Origin: Gentiana macrophylla
Taxonomy: Eukaryota; Streptophyta; Magnoliopsida; Gentianales; Gentianaceae
Assembly (NCBI GenBank): GCA_026214975.1
Contig: CM047809.1
Location: forward strand, 28,679,977 to 28,743,976
Length of the DNA: 64,000 nucleotides
Direction: 5' to 3'
The position numbers and the translations under genes are program-made. Position 1 is the first letter of the stretch; every line of letters begins with the position of its first letter. Below are positions 58,651 through 64,000 of this stretch, one piece after another. The notes under the pieces were generated by a model. The model was not told where the DNA came from, did no database searches, and saw only the letters and a program-made list of their open reading frames with translations.

Positions 58651-58865
58651 TTGAAATTTTAGGGTGTGGTCAAGTGCAAGTTTTGAACCACTAAGTCAGC
58701 ACTGGACCACCAAGTCAGCTCTTTTAAAAGGATACTTTTACGGTAGGGGTCCATTTTAGAATGTTGGATTCTTATTGATTTTGGTATACCAACTAGGATT
58801 TGCACAGGACCAACATAAAATTTGTGCTGTTTTTCTATACTTTTACGAGCAAATATTGACTTGTA

Positions 58866-58907
<42 letters not shown>

Positions 58908-59305
58908 CAATAATTTATAACAAACGCTAATCTTTGACAAATATTGCATTGTATTAATATTCTATTAACTCGTTATGGTGTCATTAATAAAAAAATTGCC
59001 GCTCTTCAAACACACATATATGTATGACTTTGTGTGTGCATACATACATACGTATATTTATTTCTTATATATGAGGACCGGATAACATGTTTTTTTTAAT
59101 TATGAATTTCGAATATATTTTATTATTGTATAGATCACAATATAGATTCTAATAAAATTGATCATCGATATATAGAGGTTCCGAAAAATAAAATAAAATA
59201 AAAAATCGCATTAAACAACAACAAAATGAAAACACAAATGAGTTGAGTAATGACTCAATTAAGCAGAATTTTATTTTATTTTAATTTAAATATAAGACAT
59301 ACAAT

Positions 59306-59671
59306 CTAGCTCACTTGATTAAAAGATTCAAGACGTTTTACAGCATTTGTTACATCAATGAAAACTTGAGCAGCATACTGATGTGGATTATTCCCATCCT
59401 TTGCTGCAATAATAAGGTGATATGTTGCACCAACTCCCGGTAATGTTTTAGTGCCTTTAACAACATTTTGGAACTGCAAGTTTGTCTGAGCATCTTCATT
59501 GTGAACCCCAATGGCCCACCTTCCTGCATCTACGACATCCGGGTCATTTGGTTCTACCGGTATCGTCTGTTCGGGAATAGATCCATCAATGCCGGCGCTG
59601 GTGGCGAACTCCGAGTAACGAAACGTCGCGAGGATTGCTAGGATGATCATGAATTGAAATTTGGGAGACAT
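59306..59671 (-). CDS. Secreted cystatin-like protein, copy C
   Basis: 121 aa, single exon. It differs from copy A at residues 25 (Ser for Gly, at the signal-peptide end), 40 (Glu for Asp) and 62 (Gln for His). It has the AGRWAIGVHN helix motif and the same TLPGVG loop in place of QxVxG. TATA box and MITE are as in the other copies. The frame is intact, so it may be expressed. Confidence 0.87.
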   Translation of the reverse strand: MSPKFQFMIILAILATFRYSEFATSAGIDGSIPEQTIPVEPNDPDVVDAGRWAIGVHNEDAQTNLQFQNVVKGTKTLPGVGATYHLIIAAKDGNNPHQYAAQVFIDVTNAVKRLESFNQVS

Positions 59672-59755
59672 TTTTATTTTCCTTGTGTTGTACTAATTGC
59701 TAAACTCTAGACAGCCCGCAGATAATATGTTCTCTTAAAAGTGTCTATGGGGCTG

Positions 59756-59763
59756 TTTATATA
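59756..59763 (-). promoter_or_regulatory. TATA box of cystatin C
   Basis: TATATAAA on the minus strand, 85 bases or so before the ATG. Confidence 0.7.
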
Positions 59764-59783
59764 CTACCTCCCTTCCAAAATAA

Positions 59784-60060
59784 TACTACCTTCGGTCCAA
59801 AATATAAGTCATCCTAGAGTTTTTCACACAAATTCAGAAAGTAGTTGAATGTGATAAATTTGAAGGTTAAAGTCAAAAATGTCTTTTGACTATCATTAAT
59901 GCAATAGTAGTTAAGTAATAAAAATTAGTTGGGTTGATAATAAATTAGAGGTAAGATAGAGAAAAGTGTAATAAATGTTGCATTGGTAGTATAGAATTAC
60001 TTATATCGTGGGACAAATATAAAAATATAGGTTGCCTTATATTGTGGACCGGAGGTAGTA
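59784..60060. repeat. Stowaway-like MITE upstream of cystatin C
   Basis: Ends TACTACCTTCGGTCCAAAAT and, complemented, TACTACCTCCGGTCCACAAT; 277 bp. This copy has the best-matching termini of the three. Confidence 0.85.
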
Positions 60061-61574
60061 AGTTAATAAGTTGTTCGAGCATTTATTACTTTATTAATAA
60101 TTTAACCGCTTAGCATTGCATTATCACAAATTTTATTATGGTCCAGAACCAAATCCTACTTGGTGTGCCCAACAAATAATATTTAAGAAATTTCTGATGG
60201 ACTCCTGTTTATAAAAACATGCAACCAATTTTATTTTTTTAAACTGATGATATGGTGGCCCAACAATTTGGTCAAGCACCACCATAAAATTACTGATGCA
60301 TTATAAACGTTGCGTTAATAATATTCAAATGATATTTCAGACATTTCTCTATACAATTTATAATGTTCATTCTCTTTTTTTATTATGAAAGAAAACTTGT
60401 AAAATAACTAATATATTAAGACTGTGGTAAAAAGAAAAGGGTATATAGTACTACAAAAGTCTTAAAATATAAGTTATTTTAGAAGTAAGACACATCTAAA
60501 ACAATCGGTTTAGATGTTTTGTCTTTATTTTGTCCCGTAAAAATAAAAATATATGGTTAAACAATGTGGGTGTTAACTTATACATGAATGTTTTGGAAAA
60601 CTATCGGTCTTACTCCTTATATTTCGGGCTGATGACATATTGTTTTCGTATTTTAGGATAAAACATAGACTTATAGATGATTTTTTTTTTTTCGTAAAAA
60701 AATTAACTCTTCTCTTTTTAATGGTGATCCAGTAACCGGACAAGCTCTGGTTGAACCGATGGGTCAAATAAATTTAATGAAAACATGTATAAGCATGTAT
60801 GGAACCAGTGTTAAATATGAAGAATCACCGATTTTCCCTAATATGTTTAAAGTCATTATTCAATCTTTATGTGCACATTATTTATTCTAGATTTACACCA
60901 AAGTCATTTTTTATTTATCACCCTTATTGTGGAGACTTTTGTCAACTCGACTGAAGGTCTAAGTAAAGTGTATCCCATGTACATGATGAAACCCCTTAGC
61001 CTCCAATCTACCATCACTACAAGAAAACCGAGTTTTAATGACGGGAATTATCGTCATTAAATGCCCGATTCCCGTTATTAAAGCCTTTTAATGACAGGAA
61101 ATTTCCCTTCATTTCTGCCTCTGCCGTTAAAGCTAATAATGACAGGAAGACGATTCCTGTCATTAATTACATAGCACATTCAACGACGGTATTATCCCGT
61201 CAATAAATGAATAGTTAATAACGACTCATCCCCTCATTATAGGGTCATTTTCCACTCATTGAATCATGATTTAATAATGACATATCCCCTCATTGTAGGC
61301 TTATTTTCCTCTCATTAAATAGTGATTTAATGGCGACATATCCCGTCATTATAATGACATTTTCCCATCATTAAATCATGATTTAATGATGTCGTTTATG
61401 CTCATTAAAGGGTCATTTTCTCCTCGTTAAATCATGATTTGATGACGACATATCCCCTCATTATAGGGTCATTTTCTCCTCGTGAAATCATGATTTAATG
61501 ACGACATATCCCCTAATTATAGGGTTATCTTCACATCACTAAATCATGATTTAATGAAGACATAAACCCTAATA

Positions 61575-63303
61575 ATATGTGTTTCATACTGAAAATTACC
61601 AATCAGGCAACCAAGAAAACAAAGGTGTGCATATAGATTCATGTAACCAAAAAATTACAACAAAAAAAATCATATAGATTCAAACATAATACTTGTTATC
61701 ACAATACAAAAATACTTATCTACTGGTTCTTAATCCAAACTATCATGCTCCATGAATTACAGTAAGGATAGCTTCTTAACCTTGTTGTAGCCAAAACATG
61801 CCCGATTCCTCACGTACAAACACAATAACTCCTTCAAGCCCCAAATGACTCCTTCAAGCAATCAACATTAATTCTAGTTAGATTAGAAGAAGAAAAAACA
61901 TTACAAATGCCATCAAGCAAATGGTTTAATTTTTCCACTCATTTCCAAGATGATACTTCTTGTATGACTTGTCAGCTCACCTTTGTATCCAACGGTGGTT
62001 CCTCAGCTTGCAGCCAGCTCTAATTCCACGAGTTTTACTATAAATAAATAATTTCACACAAATAAGAAACATAAAAGACAACAATTTTTCACAAGCATAA
62101 CTCCAAACATGGCCATTGAAAAACAATGTGCACGGACGACCTCGCGAAATGATCAATACAAAGGAGAAAATAAGGCACTTATAGTCGGTGTAAGCCAAAT
62201 TCAGTATTGCAATAGCTAAAAGTGAAATTGCAATAATTCATGTCCCTCCATACGTCACACAGTCTCTTAACTTTTCAAGATAGATAATTTAAATGTGCTA
62301 AAAGAAACTACTAAGGATCTTAAGGATAAGCCAAGTGCAGTGAATATCAAATTTTTATAAACAAAAAAAGTGCTGTAAACAAACTATATATGAAGAACAC
62401 TGGAATTAAAACATGAACCATAATGTAGTTATTATGACATGCATCATAGATTATTCTACTATCCAAAGAAAAACATTCTAAAACAGTATATACGTACAAA
62501 CCAAAACTATATCTCCCTACTACCCTGTCTTTAAATCGAGTTATTTGCTCCTGTTTCTCAGCAATACAATGTTCCCAAAACATCCAAGAACACAGTTTTT
62601 CTACCTACTTTCCACCATTTTCATTTGGTTTCGTTTCACTTGTAACACAGTTTGCTAGTAACTGAAATGACTCTATAAAAGGTCTCGCAATCGACATATT
62701 ACATGATGACTTCAACAGCAAAAAGGGAATGCTCCAAAGGAAGAGACATTCCCAATAATTATAGCAACCAAACAATAGGAAAACCTGGAGAACAAAGTAA
62801 AAGAAGGGATATGACGAGACATTCCTAATATTCTTATTTATATTTTGTTTCTTTTTATATACAAACCTGGAGAACAAAATATCAAACATTAATTTGGTGA
62901 TTTTAACGGGATGTTGATTTTCCAAGTGACATAAGCCTAATTAGATTGACCTTTTGGTGGCACTTGGAGTTAAGTAAATGTAGTATTAAAAGAAGAAAAT
63001 GTCAAAATAATTAAGAAATCCCAGATTTTATTGCAACTTTTACTTGATCGTGGGAGTGGAAAACAAATCAACGAAATCTTTCAATTTCTTCTAAAGACCA
63101 GAGGAATAAGGAAAGTACCCGTGCATGAAATGGAGGTGAAATCAAATCTACCTGAACACTAATTCTCCCGAAGAGGATGAAACAGGGGCATCAACTCATT
63201 AAACCAAGTACCTGAAAATAACATGAAATCTTGACTTATACATATATGGCAGAAATTAAGAATATATTAAAAATTAAGGATGAATCAAATTGATTTTCAA
63301 CCG
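61575..63303. other. CACTA element 2 non-coding stretch
   Basis: AT-rich sequence between the subterminal repeats and the transposase frame. Probably 3' UTR or introns of the element. No domain was recognised in the short minus-strand frames here. Confidence 0.4.
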
Positions 63304-63996
63304 TTAATTGAAGTGAGGAATTGATGCTAGACCCAAGAAAAAGGCTGGAGGAACCATCAAAATGCTTTTCGCTTTCGCTTTTCTCTTTCTTTTGATTGTT
63401 GTCACGTCAATTACCGTTGGCTCTAAATCTGTTCTTCTCCAAATATTTTGACCATCTACATTGGCTGAATTTGAGTAACTACAATCATAGTTGAAAGATT
63501 CAGAATGTTGGTATGCTTCACTTAAATCATTTGTATTCTCACTGTCATCCTCTACTGATTGCCCCATATCGTAGAGATCCCGAGGTTGCGTCTTAACAAC
63601 AACATGCCAACCTTTATTAACATTATCAGTAGCATAAAACACTTGTGAAGCTTGACTAGCTAGAATAAATGGCTCATTTGTTTTCAAAAGACGGTTGCAG
63701 TTAATGCTAGTAAAACCATATTCATCTGTTTTGGCTCCTTTCTCATTATCATGCACATCGAACCACTTGCATCGAAATAAAACCAATCGCTTTCCATAAA
63801 GGTAATGTAGTTCGAGAATCTCTGTCAACACACCGTAATAATCAACAAAATATGTCTCATTACCCATATCACCAAGCACGTATACCCCTGAATTTTGTGT
63901 CATGCATTTAATGTCACGAGATTCAATCCGAAACCTGTATCCATTGACAACATAACCATTGAAGCAAGTAACATAGCGAGAAGGACCACGAGACAA
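63304..63996 (-). CDS. CACTA transposase C-terminal region (TNP2-type, DUF4216), partial
   Basis: The frame is open at the window edge and ends at 63304. It reads SRGPSRYVTCFNGYVVNGYR, then TQNSGVYVLGD, YYGVLTEILELHYL, LFRCKWFDV, TDEYGFTSINCNRL, NEPFILASQASQVFY and TQPRDLYDMG. These follow the order of the DUF4216 domain that forms the C-terminal part of many plant En/Spm-type TNP2 proteins. A Ser/Asp/Asn-rich segment and a basic KRKRKAKAK stretch, possibly a nuclear signal, come near the end. The catalytic TNP2 domain would lie to the right of the window. No internal stop is seen, so the element may be young or still coding. Confidence 0.88.
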   Translation of the reverse strand: MSRGPSRYVTCFNGYVVNGYRFRIESRDIKCMTQNSGVYVLGDMGNETYFVDYYGVLTEILELHYLYGKRLVLFRCKWFDVHDNEKGAKTDEYGFTSINCNRLLKTNEPFILASQASQVFYATDNVNKGWHVVVKTQPRDLYDMGQSVEDDSENTNDLSEAYQHSESFNYDCSYSNSANVDGQNIWRRTDLEPTVIDVTTIKRKRKAKAKSILMVPPAFFLGLASIPHFN

Positions 63997-64000
63997 CGAT

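Larger units (their letters stand above)
58651..61014. repeat. Cystatin block C
   Basis: Matches blocks A and B from the LTR-element edge through the cystatin gene, MITE and upstream region to CAATCTACCAT, where a CACTA element starts. Confidence 0.88.
61015..64000 (-). mobile_element. CACTA element 2, runs out of the window
   Basis: It begins CACTACAAGAAAACCGAG directly after block C. Subterminal repeats built on TCATGATTTAATGACGACAT and CCCCTCATTATAGGGTCAT fill 61040-61570. It carries the C-terminal part of a TNP2-type protein on the minus strand, so this end is probably its 3' terminus. The other terminus and the second target duplication lie outside the window. Confidence 0.85.

Overview
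This is a window of plant nuclear DNA, most likely from a eudicot. The evidence is AT-rich spacers, GT-AG introns, a plant receptor-like kinase, phytocystatin genes, xyloglucan endotransglucosylase (XTH) and PIP aquaporin gene fragments, and plant families of Copia, Ty3-like, CACTA, Stowaway and L1 elements. The species cannot be named from the sequence alone. Only one large host gene is intact, a seven-exon kinase. Three small, nearly identical secreted cystatin genes are also intact. Almost everything else is transposon-derived and often nested.

Layout. 1-986: 3' end of a dead Copia element with a candidate LTR. 1294-5684: membrane-anchored receptor-like kinase (+) with MITEs in its introns. 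6420-11414: a decayed Copia element with a long 3' LTR. 11415-12130: an opposite-strand Copia RT fragment. 12263-12925: a Stowaway-like MITE with internal tandem repeats. 15047-21187: cystatin block A, which has a short non-coding LTR element, an inserted 16-bp minisatellite and a broken XTH-PIP gene-fragment pair. 21188-34255: a 13-kb CACTA transposon that carries an 8-kb non-coding Ty3-like element. 36559-42278: a Copia element interrupted by a solo LTR. 42279-49690: another Copia element with a 2-kb LTR. 49691-52702: cystatin block B. 52703-57440: an L1 fragment split by a young Copia element. 57441-61014: cystatin block C. 61015 to the end: a second CACTA element with the C-terminal part of a TNP2-type transposase.

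The central story is a segment of [short LTR element] - [cystatin gene with a Stowaway MITE just upstream of its TATA box] - [Copia LTR fragment] that is present three times and has been rearranged differently in each copy. Block B keeps the exact empty site of the 13-kb CACTA insertion found in block A. Block C carries a different CACTA element one base away from the same position. The cystatins have a signal peptide and the N-terminal helix motif, but the canonical QxVxG inhibitory loop is altered in all three.

The strongest unusual structure is the Ty3-like element at 23394-31491. It is bounded by a perfect 5-bp target duplication, yet both outer ends are the same LTR 5' terminus in inverted orientation. 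All calls were made by eye. Frameshifts in old repeats may partly reflect consensus errors, because the differences between near-identical repeats cluster at homopolymers and at CTG/CTCG positions.
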